64,000 nt of DNA from Agelas oroides (taxonomy: Eukaryota > Porifera > Demospongiae > Agelasida > Agelasidae), in contig OX422205.1 of NCBI GenBank assembly GCA_949130485.1, positions 6,696,863 through 6,760,862 of the forward strand. The letters are read 5' to 3'. Position numbers and translations under genes: made by a program. The notes under the pieces were generated by a model that saw only the letters and a list, made by a program, of their open reading frames with translations, made no database searches and was not told the DNA's origin. Positions 10,345 to 20,427 of this stretch are shown here, in pieces (within the stretch, counting starts at the first letter, position 1; the number at the start of each line of letters is the position of its first letter).

Positions 10345-11239
10345 ACATTGTGTATGTGTGTGTGTATTTGTGTGTGCATGTGTGTGACATTGTGTCAGGT
10401 GTACAGTTTGTGTGTTTGGGTGTACGGTTGTGTATGAGTGCATTGTTTGTGTGGGTGTGTGTGCGTGTATGTGTGTGACTGTGCATTGTTTGTGTACATT
10501 GTGTGTGCAGATCTGCTTTGACTACTCTTCGTCACATAGTTTCGCCTGTCGGGTCATTTCTCTAGCAGCCACTGAAACGTATCTGTACTCCAAGGTTACC
10601 ATTCCCCTTTTGTTGAGCATTTGAAGGTGACTACTCCTCATATGAATGCAAGTGGGTGTTTGCATGTGGGTGTTTGCATGTGCATGTATACCAGCCAGCC
10701 ACACTAAAATAAATGTCGGGTACACTAAGTGGTGGTGTCAAAATATTGGTTGTGTCACATATAGTATCCATGTGAGTCATGGATATTATCCATGTGAGTC
10801 GCGTAATGTGCACTATTGTCATGTCACGTGAGTCACGTCACGTACACTAACGTCATGTCACGTGAGTCACGTACACCAACATCATGTCACTTGAGTCGCA
10901 TCACGTACACAAACATCATGTCGCGTGAGTCGCGTATTAATCATGTTATGTGCACTTGTCCGGTACATTAAGTTACACTAACCACCACCTAAAACTAACT
11001 AACCAACTAAGATAGTAACTGTGGCTGCATGGTTTGGCTGGTTAAAAACTCCCACTTGCATTCCTATGAGTATTTTTGTGACCTTCGTGATCCTTTTTTG
11101 AGCCTTAGCAAGGAATGGGTAACTTTGGAGTGTGCATGTGTTTCAGCGGCTGCTTTAGAAATGACCTGACAGGCGAAACTATGTGACGAAGAGTGGTCAA
11201 GGCAGATCTACACACACAATGTACACACACAATGCACAC

Positions 11240-11274
<35 letters not shown>

Positions 11275-11378
11275 AACAATGCACTCATACACAAGCGTAC
11301 ACCCTAACACACAAGCTGTACACCTGACACAATGTCACTAACATGCACACACAAATACACACACATGCACACACACAC
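10345..11378. mobile_element. about 1.03-kb inverted-repeat element
   Basis: A left arm (about 10345-10606) of TG-rich sequence followed by CAGATCTGCTTTGAC and TTCGTCACATAGTTTCGCC is mirrored by a right arm (about 11112-11378). The arms are roughly 85-90% alike over some 260 bp, with a spacer of about 505 bp. The spacer holds E-box-like repeats (see 10780-10945). There is no transposase. A foldback or large MITE is possible, as is an inverted duplication. Confidence 0.7.
10780..10945. repeat. tandem CACGTGAGTCACGT-type repeats
   Basis: Five or six degenerate copies of a roughly 33-bp unit contain CATGTCACGTGAGTC and ACGTACAC. Each carries a CACGTG or CGTGAGTC core and lies in the spacer of the 10345-11378 inverted repeat. 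Confidence 0.8.
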
Positions 11379-11384
11379 ACATAC

Positions 11385-11510
11385 ACATGTCAGTTCAGTA
11401 CATGTCAGTCCAGTACATGTCAGTCCAGTACATGTCAGTACACGTCAGTCCAGTACATGTCAGTCCAGTACCTGTCAGTCCAGTTCCTGTCTGTCCAGTA
11501 CATGTTCTTG
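11385..11510. repeat. 15-bp tandem repeat CAGTCCAGTACATGT
   Basis: Seven or eight copies of a 15-bp unit, with C/T and A/T variants. Confidence 0.9.
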
Positions 11511-11565
11511 TTAGGCAGGTAGTTCTGGGAATGTGTGCATGTCGGTGAGTGAGTAAGCAAGTGAG

Positions 11566-11640
11566 TAGGTGCCTGGGTGGGTGGGTGCCTGGGTGGGTGG
11601 GTGCCTGGGAGGGTGGGTGCCTGGGTGGGTGGGTGCATAA
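11566..11640. repeat. GGTGGGTGCCTGG tandem repeat
   Basis: Four copies of a 16-18-bp unit (GCCTGGGTGGGTGGGT). From 11641 to 11820 nothing was recognised. Confidence 0.85.
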
Positions 11641-11820
11641 GGGAGTGAGTGAGGGTGTGAGAGTGCATGGCTTGGCTTGGAGGGTTGGGTGTGTGTTCTC
11701 TTGTAAGTAAGAGGTACGTCCATGAGTTTTTCCCCATGCATTTTTTCCCGGGGATTTTTTTGTGTAGGTTTTACTCCCTGGGTTTTTCTCCGTGGGTTTA
11801 AGGGGTGGCCCAAGGACGTG

Positions 11821-12123
11821 GTAGTGGATAGTGTGAGCTTGCAGGGTTCCTCCTTGGAGATGGGCCTGCCTACTGGGTGCTCACTGGGACCTTAGCCATC
11901 CACCAAACAGGAGAGATCCTACTCGCCAGCTCAAACCTGGTACTGTGGCTCCAAGGTGCGGTGAGGACAATTAATGGCAGTGGATAGTGCAAGCTTGCAG
12001 GGTTCCTCCTTGGAGATGTGCCTGCCTACTGGGTGCTCGCTGGGACTTTAGCGATCCACTGAACAGGAGAGATCCTACTCGCCAGCTCGAACCTGGTACT
12101 GTGGCTCCAAGGTGCGGTGAGGA
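11821..12123. repeat. about 150-bp direct duplication
   Basis: The segments at about 11827-11965 and 11976-12120 share long identical blocks (GCTTGCAGGGTTCCTCCTTG, GGAGAGATCCTACTCGCCAG, CTGGTACTGTGGCTCCAAGG). They differ by about 10 substitutions. Confidence 0.9.
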
Positions 12124-12259
12124 CTTGTGACGGCAGCCTGAGTTCGGAGAGCTAGCCTGGCCCACAGCACGGGTGCCCTCCCTCACTTCCTGAGGATTGG
12201 CACACAGAGGAGGCTCCATCCACCGTCCTCCTACTCCCCACTTCCTGGGAGTTGATTGA

Positions 12260-12500
12260 TTTTGACGAAAAGACGGAAAAGAAAAAAGAAGAAAAACGAA
12301 AAAAAAAAAAAAGAAGTGCTATGACTTGATTTCCAATTTGATTTTCAATGTGCGATGGAGTTACAAAAGAAGAAAAGAAAAAAAAGAAAAAAAGAAAAAG
12401 AAAAAAAAAGATGTGCTGTGACTTGATCCGATCCCGATTTGCTGAGACATGATTTCCGATATATGATGAACTTACAAAAGAAGACGTGTTGTGAAGAAAG
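12260..12500. repeat. A/GA-rich low-complexity tract with duplicated phrases
   Basis: AAGAAAAGAAAA-type runs lie between two copies of a phrase containing TGTGACTTGAT and TTACAAAAGAAGA. No gene is visible from 12124 to 12890. Confidence 0.75.
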
Positions 12501-12891
12501 ACTTGATTCGATAACGGATGGAACTTTTGTGTCTGTGAGTTTCTTCGTTCAAGTCACTGTACTCCAGTCTGTTATCTGTTATGTCTGTAAGCCACTGTAT
12601 GTCTCTTTTGTAACCCCTTTCTCTCTCCCTATTTGTATCTTATAATCTCTCAATCTCTATTATTTGCTGCCAACCATATATTATGTATTATGCATTTTGT
12701 GAAAAAGAGAAAAGATGGGGCAAAAAAAAAGAAGAAGCTAACCTTGAGCCATTCCTGGTCCCAACCACTTACTAGCATTTTCATTTTCACTGTAATGCTA
12801 TTCATAGGACACAACCTTTTGAATGTAGGCCATTGTATTTTTTACTCCTCTTTGTAAGCATATTGAAAAAAAAATCACCATCATACCTCTC

Positions 12892-13209
12892 ATGTTGCTG
12901 TCATGCTGTCTACCTCTGGACGGACATCTTGCAACTGACTCTTCCGATCCGAATTCTTACTGGGTGCAGTCGTTGATCACGTACGATGCTGATCCGGTCC
13001 ACAATGTTCCAGAGGTACGAAACAGTTGCTGGTCGATATGTTATGGAGACTCTTATCGCTTTGTGCTACTGATTGTCGTCCGATCTGAGTTCTCACCGGG
13101 TGCAGTCACATATACTGCCGATCATGTTCGAAATGTTCCAGACATTACACTTGCCGGTTGTCACTTGCTCAAACATGTTCTGGAGTCTGTTGCTGCCTTT
13201 GTGATCTGA
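12892..13209 (+). other. internally duplicated 105-codon open frame, coding doubtful
   Basis: The frame has no recognisable domain. The DNA at about 12940-13060 is a degenerate copy of about 13080-13190 (shared GGTGCAGTC, CCGATC and AATGTTCCAGA). Such duplication is typical of the surrounding noncoding repeats, so a gene is unlikely. From 13210 to 13740 only an A-run and TCATCTCACTATCTCAT-type short repeats were seen. Confidence 0.2.
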
Positions 13210-13740
13210 AGAACTGAGTTGTGTGCTCACTTACTTCCAAAAGTTGCTGATGTCTCGACATCCCATATCTCTCTCTTTCTCACCACTAGTCTTACCTGTT
13301 GAGCACCTGACCAAGGAACCAAAATGCTTTCTAGTTCGCAGCAGCAGAGCAACTGAAAGTTAATGCCGATCGAAATCAAAACGACTCGAGTGAACTTGTG
13401 CCCATTGACACCAGCTGTGACAGCTTCACATCGTACTGACAGCATTTCATACGGAAAAAAAAATCATCTCATCTCACTATCTCATACTGAAAAAAAAATC
13501 ACCCCATTCATCTCCCACTATCTCATTCACCATCTCATTCATTCCCTCACCATCACCATTGTTTGCATTGTGGTTGAGTGTTTACCAGGCTCTGGCGATA
13601 GGCTCTGGCTAAAAGAATAGAAGAGAAGCCCCCAATATTAATCATTTTGAAAAAAAAAATCGGTGAACCATTCACGTGAAGCATGCGCACTTCTGCATGA
13701 GTTGTGAAACTCAGAGAGGAGGAGCTGTTGAGGAGGAGCG

Positions 13741-13860
13741 GATGTCTTCTAAGACTAGGTGAGTAGTACTCTACTAGCTATGCAGGGTCATTTTGCAAAT
13801 TGTTCATTGCTAGTCTTTTCTCTTCCTCAGGTGTGTTCCAGATCATCAAGCCCACACCTG
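13741..13860 (+). repeat. intron-like cassette, copy 1
   Basis: The block contains GGTGAGTAGTACTC..., CAAATTGTTCATTGCT, AGTCTTTTC...CTTCCTCAGGTG and TTCCAGATCA. It is repeated with about 85% identity at 14745-14905. The inner part looks like a small intron with GTGAGT donor and TTCCTCAG acceptor, so a spliced transcript may have been duplicated. Confidence 0.6.
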
Positions 13861-13892
13861 TGCTCCGTTAGCAAGAGCTACCACATCATGCC

Positions 13893-14515
13893 CTACCTCA
13901 CCAGTTGTCCTGCAAGAGATTCCAGTTCTCACTAGTCATCCTGTAAGAGTTCCCACATCCTACACTACCTCACCGGTCGTCCCACAAGAGTTCCCACATC
14001 CTACACTACCTCACCGGTCGTCTTACAAGAGTTCCCACATCCTACACTACCTCACCGGTCGTCCGACAAGAGTTCCCACATCCTACACTACCTCACCCCA
14101 GTCATCCTACAAGCGTTCCCACGTCCTACACTACCTCACCAGTCGTCCTACAAGAGCTCCCACATCCTGCACTACCTCACCGGTCGTCCTACAAGAGTTA
14201 CCACATCCTACACCACCTCACCAGTTGTCCTACAAGAGCTCCCACATCCTGCACTACCTCACCGGTCGTCCTACAAGAGTTCCCACATCCTACACCACCT
14301 CACCAGTCGTCCTACAAGAGTTCCCACGTCCTACACTACCTCGCCAGTCGTCCTACAAGAGTTCCCACATCCTGCACTACCTCACCGGTTGTCCGACAAG
14401 AGCTCCCACATCCTACACTACCTCACCGGTCGTCCTACAAGAGTTCCCACATCCTACACTACCTCACCAGTCGTCCTACAAGAGTTCCACATCCTACACT
14501 ACCTTGCTGGTTGAG
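13893..14515. repeat. 41-bp minisatellite
   Basis: About 15 copies of a 41-bp unit (CCTCACCGGTCGTCCTACAA then GAGTTCCCACATCCTACACT) with G/A and C/T variants. Because 41 is not divisible by 3, open frames here cycle through three translations. Confidence 0.95.
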
Positions 14516-14744
14516 TCTCACTGTGATCAGAAGAACGTCTGTGATCAAAGAGCTACTGCATTTGTGAACTAAAGAACTGCTGTGTCTGTGATCATTTTGA
14601 AATATGCATGTGTTGCATGCATGCACCCTTTACATTTGGTTGGCCTCCCAGACATGTTTCACTGTGTAATGATTTGTCACTGTTACTGCATGTGTGGTTA
14701 GTTAAGCATCTTGTTAGTTATGTCCAGACATGTGTGGTTGCTTG

Positions 14745-14905
14745 GGTAGAAGGTGCTGATGAGGAGGATCTGAGCTGCTGAGACTTGGGGAGGATCTGAA
14801 AGCTTCTGTGACTTGGTGAGTAGTACTCCATTAGCCATGCCGGGTCAGTTTGCCAATTGTTCATCGCTTAGTCTTTTCTTCCTCAGGTGCATTCCAGATC
14901 AGCCC
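14745..14905 (+). repeat. intron-like cassette, copy 2
   Basis: Second copy of 13741-13860, again with GGTGAGTAGTACTCCATTAG and CTTCCTCAGGTGCATTCCAG at matching places. The two copies flank the 41-bp array. Nothing else was recognised from 14516 to 14744. Confidence 0.6.
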
Positions 14906-14999
14906 CCACCTATGACAAGACAAGAAGACAAGACAAAGAGAAGACAAAGAGGAGATCAGACAAACTGTAGAAACTGTATAAGCATTAGCTTAGGGTCCA

Positions 15000-16062
15000 T
15001 AACAGTGTGATTGTGTGTGTGACATGACATGGGAGGGTGGTGACTGCCTGATTTTGTGCATATGGGAGGGTGGTGACTGGCTGATTGTGTGTGACATGAC
15101 ATGGGAGGGTGGCGACTGCCTGATTGTGTGTGTGACATGACATGGGATGGGTGATTGCCTGATTGTGTGCATGTGGAAGCCGGGTGGTGACTGCCTGAGT
15201 GTGACATGGGAGGTAGGTGACTGCCTGAGAGTGTGTGACTGCCGGAGAGTGTGTGCATGTGGGAGGGTGGTGACTGCCGGAGAGTGTGTGCATGTGGGAG
15301 GGTGGTGACTGCCGGAGAGTGTGTGCATGTGGGAGGGTGGTGACTCAGCCAGAGAGTGTGTGCATGTGGGAGGGTGGTGACTCAGCCGGAGAGTGTGTGC
15401 ATGTGGGAGGGTGGTGACTGCCTGAGAGTGTGTGCATGTGGGAGGGTGGTGACTCAGCCGGAGAGTGTGTGCATGTGGGAGGGTGGTGACTCAGCCGGAG
15501 AGTGTGTGCACGTGGGAGGGTGGTGACTCAGCCAGAGAGTGTGTGCACGTGGGAGGGTGGTGACTGCCGGAGAGTGTGTGCACGTGGGAGGGTGGTGACT
15601 GCCGGAGAGTGTGTGCATGTGGGAGGGTGGTGACTGCCGGAGAGTGTGTGCATGGTGGTGACTGCCTGAGAGTGTGTGGACATGACATGGGAGGGTGGTG
15701 ACTGCCTATAGGTAGGTGACTGCCTGAGAGTGTGTGCATGTGGGAGGGTGGTGACTGCCTGAGAGTGTGTGCACATGGGAGGGTGGTGACTGCCTGAGAG
15801 TGTGTGCATGTGGGAGGGTGGTGACTGCCGGAGAGTGTGTGCATGGTGGTGACTGCCTGAGAGTGTGTGGACATGACATGGGAGGGTGGTGACTGCCTAT
15901 AGGTAGGTGACTGCCTGAGAGTGTGTGCATGTGGGAGGGTGGTGACTGCCTGAGAGTGTGTGCACATGGGAGGGTGGTGACTGCCTGAGAGTGTGTGCAT
16001 GTGGGAGGGTGGTGACTGCCTGAGAGTGTGTGTGACATGACATGGGAGGTAGGTGACTGCCC
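15000..16062 (+). repeat. 35-bp minisatellite, forward orientation
   Basis: About 28 copies of a 35-bp unit built on GGGAGGGTGGTGACTGCC and TGAGAGTGTGTGCATGT. Variants include GCCGGAGAG, CAGCCAGAG and a longer form with GACATGACAT. A block of about 185 bp containing GCCTATAGGTAGGTGAC occurs twice (15655-15835 and 15840-16020). Confidence 0.95.
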
Positions 16063-16425
16063 ACCCTTCCATGTCATATCACACGCACTCTCAGGCAGTC
16101 ACCTACCTCCAACATGCACATGTGACTGCCTGAGTGTGCACACTCAGGCAGTCACCACCCTCCCACATGCACACACTCTCAGGCAGTCACCACCCTTCCA
16201 CATGCACACACTCTCAGGCAGTCACCACCCTCCCACATGCACACACTCAGGCAGTCACCACCCTCCCACATGCACACACTCAGGCAGTCACCACCCTTCC
16301 ATGTCATGTCCACATACTCTCAGGCAGTCACCACCCTCCCACATGCACACACTCTCAGTGACTGCCTGTGAGTGTGTGGGCATGTGGGAGGGTGGTGACT
16401 GCCTGAGAGTGTGTGCATGTACGAT
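16063..16425 (-). repeat. 35-bp minisatellite, inverted segment
   Basis: From about 16063 the same unit runs in reverse complement (CACTCTCAGGCAGTCACCAC...), forming a large inverted repeat with 15000-16062. At about 16362 it flips back to forward for one or two copies, ending near 16415. Confidence 0.9.
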
Positions 16426-16535
16426 CACATGATCCAGGAGCATGATCTGGGAAGCACGATCATGTGATCTGGGAGAATTATCATGTGGCCTAGGGAGTAT
16501 GTCACATAATCCTGGGAGCATGGTCACATGACCGG
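16425..16535. repeat. degenerate CATGATCTGGGAGCA repeats
   Basis: Four or five copies of a 28-30-bp unit with ATCATGTGATCTGGGAG-like cores. Confidence 0.75.
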
Positions 16536-16596
16536 AAAATAATTGGGCAATAAGTACTTAGCCAGTGAACATCTCACCACCAACCTAGGTATTAGT

Positions 16597-16657
16597 TAGC
16601 CTCGTCATCAGGCTCATTTCCTCTTTCCGCGCGAGAAAGAGCCTGGGTACGAGGCTA
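16597..16657. mobile_element. 61-bp palindromic element (TAGCCTCG family)
   Basis: The ends TAGCCTCGT/ACGAGGCTA enclose paired CAGGCTC...TTTCCGCGCGAGAAAGAGCCTG. It is the same end type as the element at 21436. The flanks TATTAGT/TAATAGT are similar but not identical. Confidence 0.7.
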
Positions 16658-16660
16658 TAA

Positions 16661-16758
16661 TAGTCTCACGAGCCAGCCTTTATTTCCGTTTGGAGGAGAG
16701 TTATCGCTCCTCCCACGTGCACCGGAAATAAAGAAAAATAACAGCTGCCGCGAGACTA
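16661..16758. mobile_element. 98-bp palindromic element (TAGTCTC family)
   Basis: TAGTCTCACGAGCC and CTTTATTTCCG pair with CGGAAATAAAG and CGCGAGACTA. An inner GGAG...CTCC stem is also present. It lies three bases from the preceding element and directly upstream of the 16785 gene start. Confidence 0.7.
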
Positions 16759-16784
16759 CCGGTCCGCGGTGGCGGGGCGGATCT

Positions 16785-17732
16785 ATGGACTATGGGCAGA
16801 TCGGGCAGATTCAGCGCAAGTTGTCGTCTCTACTTGTCGGATGCAGCTCAAACATGCGGCGCTCTCAACAGCAGCTCAACGTATGCCGCCGTCATTATCT
16901 ATGCCTATGGAAAATATTGACACTCAGGGCAAACAGCTGCAGGAAATGGACTCAGAAAAAAGTTTCAAGGTGGGATAATATTAACTGGTAGCGATTCCGG
17001 ACGGTCAAAACTTCCATCAAAAACAGCAGGCACTAGCCGTTATCAAAATCCAAATATCTATACACCAGACGAAAGCTCTCAGCGAGCTCTGTCGAACGAT
17101 CCCCGTTGGTCGTTGCGAACTCCCTTGATGCGGAAGTTACTTGCGTTTTTAATTTTTCCCATACAAATTTCAATTGAACGAAAATTAAAAACAGCAGGTA
17201 CTAGAGCCGATTAGTTTGCAACGATTCGCGATTTTTTGTAAAGAGCAACCATCGGGACATCGTTTGATGTGCGTTGGTCGCTCGTAGCACGAGCCATTCC
17301 TGAGAACGAGCTGTTTCTTTCAAAAATGTCAATCTTCCGGAATCGCTACAACTGGTAATTTCCCTGTCCATTGTGTACCATCCTCCTTTCTCCTCCTCTC
17401 CCTATTTCTCGCTCTTACCTGTCACTCCCCATTCTTCCCCCTCCCTCCCTCACTCCTACCACTCCCTTCTCCCCCTCCCTCCCTTCCTCCCACCCTCCAG
17501 CTCTCAGAGCTACAAAAAAAAGTCGAATGAGCTAAAAGACGAGATGGATGAGAGCTATCAGCTGGCGGAGAACCTGGTTGTGGGTGGAATGGCCAAACAG
17601 CAGTACTTGGAGCGAGAGCGAACCAATCAGGCTCACCTCAACCGTCTCCAGAATGAGATCGACACCATTGTCCAGGGACTTGGACTCCAGGCTGCAGCAA
17701 TCCAGTTTTTCGATTTGCTATTCTTTACATGA
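16785..17732 (+). pseudogene. short coiled-coil protein gene with a frameshift
   Basis: Exon 1 (16785-16880) runs from ATG to a GTATGC donor, giving 32 residues (MDYGQIGQIQRKLSS...). Exon 2 starts after CCTCCAG at 17501 and reads heptad-like sequence: LSELQKK in phase with exon 1, then KSNELKDEMDESYQLAENL and HLNRLQNEIDTIV one frame over. The switch falls in an A8 run (17514-17521). With one A fewer the frame would be continuous, so this is either a real disabling indel or an assembly error. The frame ends at TGA 17730-17732. The family is unrecognised. It could be the 5' part of the coiled-coil gene at 19.7-23.2 kb. The 620-bp intron holds unique sequence and a CT-rich tract. Confidence 0.4.
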
Positions 17733-18028
17733 ACGTAATGAATGTGACCCATCATTATCTCCTCCACTACCTCCCTCCTGCCTCTCTTTTCCAAAATTGT
17801 AAGTGCATGCTACCGGAAGTGGGCGGGGCCACTCCCAACGCTTATCTCACATTGTCTCAGCTCCCAATGGCGACTATCTGGGTGAACCTGCTTCACAAGA
17901 ACGGTGTAGACACTCCTGCGTGATCCTCAGCTGTGCGCCAGACCTCGAGGGCGGGGCTGGGTCGGGGAGTGACTGTGTCGGAGAGGACTGTCACGAAAAA
18001 AATGGAACCCCCCGAAATAGTTCCCCCC

Positions 18029-18067
18029 GGTCCAAATACTTCAGAGTAGTACCAAAGTATTTGGACC
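18029..18067. repeat. GGTCCAAATACTT hairpin
   Basis: A 13-bp perfect arm at 18029-18041 pairs with 18055-18067. The same GGTCCAAATACT phrase is in the tandem array at 19591. Confidence 0.75.
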
Positions 18068-18410
18068 CCCAGTGCTGTAAGCAGAAATTCCAGTATATTG
18101 GTGTATTGGCACCTGCTGGCAGTTTGAAATATTATTATGAAGCATGAATTTGGCATGAAACCACAACAATATGGCAATCATAGAAAACAATCTATAAACA
18201 ACTGTTACAAAACCAAGCACCACTGGAGTCAAGTACACTTGAACATACATTTACAGTTGTATCATACTGCGTGGGAAGTTGAAAGAAGCCGCCACGGGGT
18301 ACAAATCCCATGTACACCGTGGCGGCACCTGTGATCCTAGTTGTCTCATATGGTACAACTAGGTTGCTAAGCAACAGTCCAGCCTGTTCACATAGCAGAA
18401 GCCTCACACC

Positions 18411-18958
18411 AGACTACACTGGTTTGCATAATCTTTGAAAATTGAATCGCAAACTGCTGAGCAGAAGTGGTTAATTACGGCACGGGCATTGTGCAATGGC
18501 AGGACGTGTGTGCTTCTGGCGGTACAGTGATGCGTGCCTCTGCAGCCAATCATTGGTTCAGAGTCCTGTCTACCTTATTGCGGTACGATTCGGGGTTATG
18601 CCTGTGGCACCCTCTTTGTACCATGCTCCTGTCACCCATATTCAGGTTAGCCACGTGCCTAGTAGAATCAGAGTCTGATTCAGAGTGTGGGCCTGGTATT
18701 TTGCAATGTAAGCTTAAAGTTGCGTGTCAGGAAACTCATGTCCTCCGCTACTCGAAGGTGGAACGCCGTAGTGGTAGTGCCATCCATTTGGATCTCAAAA
18801 AAAAAAACACTCCTGGTTGTCATTCTTCTGACAGTCAGCGCGGGATCAAACAATCTATCAGAAAGTGTGGGAAAGCCTACCGCAAATTAACCACTTCCGC
18901 CAAAGTTTGTGAATTCAATTTTTCAAGGACTATGCAAATTGCAAACCGGTGTAATCAG
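18411..18958. mobile_element. about 550-bp element with imperfect long terminal inverted repeats
   Basis: The arm 18411-18483 (ACTGGTTTGCATAATC, TTGAAAATTGAATC, AGAAGTGGTTAATT) is the imperfect reverse complement of 18877-18958. The interior has no transposase. Two small hairpins (18287-18325 with GCCGCCACGG and 18337-18364 with CTAGTTGT) sit just outside. Confidence 0.6.
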
Positions 18959-18980
18959 ATCAATTATGATACAAGCCAGC

Positions 18981-19120
18981 TGTACCATGGCTTCTTAATG
19001 GTATGGGTTGTACCATCCTCGGGTTATTGATGTCCTTCCTCGGGCTTCGCCCTCGGAAGTACATCATTAACCCTCAGATGGTAAGTACAATCCCCATACC
19101 CATTAAGAAGCCATGGTACA
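18981..19120. mobile_element. 140-bp near-perfect palindromic MITE
   Basis: TGTACCATGGCTTCTTAATG starts the left arm, which pairs over almost its full length with the right arm ending CATTAAGAAGCCATGGTACA. The centre is TCGGGCTTCGCCCTCGG. ATGATAC occurs on both outer flanks (about 18967 and 19136), a possible old boundary. Confidence 0.8.
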
Positions 19121-19373
19121 ACTATAACATGAGACATGATACCACTGCTTACAGGTAGTACACTCCATCATGCGTTCTCCCATCTCTGGCATCCTGCAAT
19201 TGCAAAACACTGGAACTTTCGATTTATTCGACCTTCTCTCACGCAAATGGAAACATTTCCATCTTTTGTTCCTGAAAACATCAGTAGAGATGTTTTCTCA
19301 TCTCGTGTTGTCGTCTTCCCAAAGCAAGTGCCGTAGCAAAGGCTACTGCAAACAGTCCACAGTCATATGTACC

Positions 19374-19426
19374 TAGTCTCGGAACCAGACCCTCGAAAAA
19401 TCGAAAAGGGTCTGGTTCCGAGACTA
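19374..19426. mobile_element. 53-bp palindromic element with 9-bp target duplication
   Basis: The arm TAGTCTCGGAACCAGACCCT pairs perfectly with the right arm ending GGGTCTGGTTCCGAGACTA. It is flanked by identical ATATGTACC at 19365-19373 and 19427-19435. This is the clearest insertion signature of the family. Confidence 0.9.
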
Positions 19427-19429
19427 ATA

Positions 19430-19582
19430 TGTACCAGCTTGAACTGGCACATCCATGAACTCGAGAGAAATCTCAGGCTTCTCTGTTTGAGAGTAGAGAC
19501 TGTCGTAAACACACACTGTTGGGTGAGCCACTCCAATCGTTGAGACGGTCACCAAATGGCCATGTCCAGTATTGAGAATCTG
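19430..19582 (-). pseudogene. fragment resembling a transposon-borne Ulp1/C48-like protease
   Basis: The - strand reads QILNTGHGHLVTVSTIG, VCVYDSLYS and EISLEFMDVPVQ. The order (N-x-x-HW/L-V-V-S-T-I-G, then VYDSL) resembles the His/Asp end of Ulp1-type proteases carried by some animal DNA transposons. There is no complete domain and no Cys region. Recognition is from motif memory. Confidence 0.3.
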
Positions 19583-19590
19583 AAATTTAT

Positions 19591-19693
19591 GGGGGGTCCA
19601 AAAATTTCGAAGGGGGTCCAAATACTATCATAGAATTTGGCCGGGGGTCCGATTACTACGGGGGTCCGATTACTACGGGGGTCCAAATACTAC
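19591..19693 (+). repeat. 17-bp repeat GGGGGTCCAAATACTAC
   Basis: Five copies, some with CCGATTACTAC instead of CCAAATACTAC, end seven bases before the acceptor of the 19701 exon. Confidence 0.85.
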
Positions 19694-20263
19694 GCGACAG
19701 GACTCCTCAGGCGAGGGTGGGCGCTAAAAAGAGTACAACTCGTTCTAAGGAGAGCAGTAGTGTGCAAGTGCTACACTCGCAGATCGCTAACTTGCCGAGG
19801 GAGAAACGCCAGCTTTCTGATAAGGTGTGTGAACGTGTGCGTGTTAGAGTACCTCGGTGCGTGTGGCGGGGATGCAGGTGAGAGGGTGTGAAGTTAAGTG
19901 CAATGGACTGGTATAGCCCAGGTGCATTGCTAATGTGCAGTAGGTGTGGGAGAGGATAGCCGGGCTGTAGTGATGGTTGTGCAGTTTACCATATATGGCG
20001 AGATCTATGTCTCCATTAAATAGTAGAGATGGAGGTCACTTCTGCAGAGTAGTCTTCACTGTCATTGACCAGGTCACTCAGTTACTCAAATGCATGACCA
20101 CGGTTTCAGCCTAATTGGGCCTCCTCAGGTGCATGCAGAGAACGAAATGCATACATGTTCTCACTGTTGGTGCACATGGGTAGCTGGTTCTCTCCATTGA
20201 AACATGTGAAAAGAGCTCTTTTCAGTATTATGATTTGCTGTACCGTATATGGTATGGCTGCAC

Positions 20264-20427
20264 CAAGAGTGCACAAGAACGGGCAGCTTGAGTAAGAGCA
20301 TGTACCTCTTAATAGAAGCCTGTAGTCTGGTCATGAACCATACTATTAGTACTGGTGGTAAATCGTGACTTTCAAATTTTGTGGAGGTACACGCTCTTAC
20401 TCAAGCTGCCATTCTTATGCTGTTCTG
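20264..20427. mobile_element. 164-bp MITE with about 44-bp terminal inverted repeats
   Basis: The ends CAAGAGTGCACAAGAACGGG and GTAAGAGCATGTACC pair with the right end GGTACACGCTCTTACTCAAG...TTCTG. It is the same family as the element at 37789 (shared TAGTACTGGYGGTAAAT interior). The flanks CTGCAC/CTGCAG look like a 6-bp target duplication with one change. The right copy is also the splice acceptor of exon 20434. Confidence 0.8.

Noticed and set aside
15491-16077. Ser/His/Pro repeat frames on the - strand
   Set aside because: Translations of the 35-bp minisatellite, which shift frame with each orientation change.
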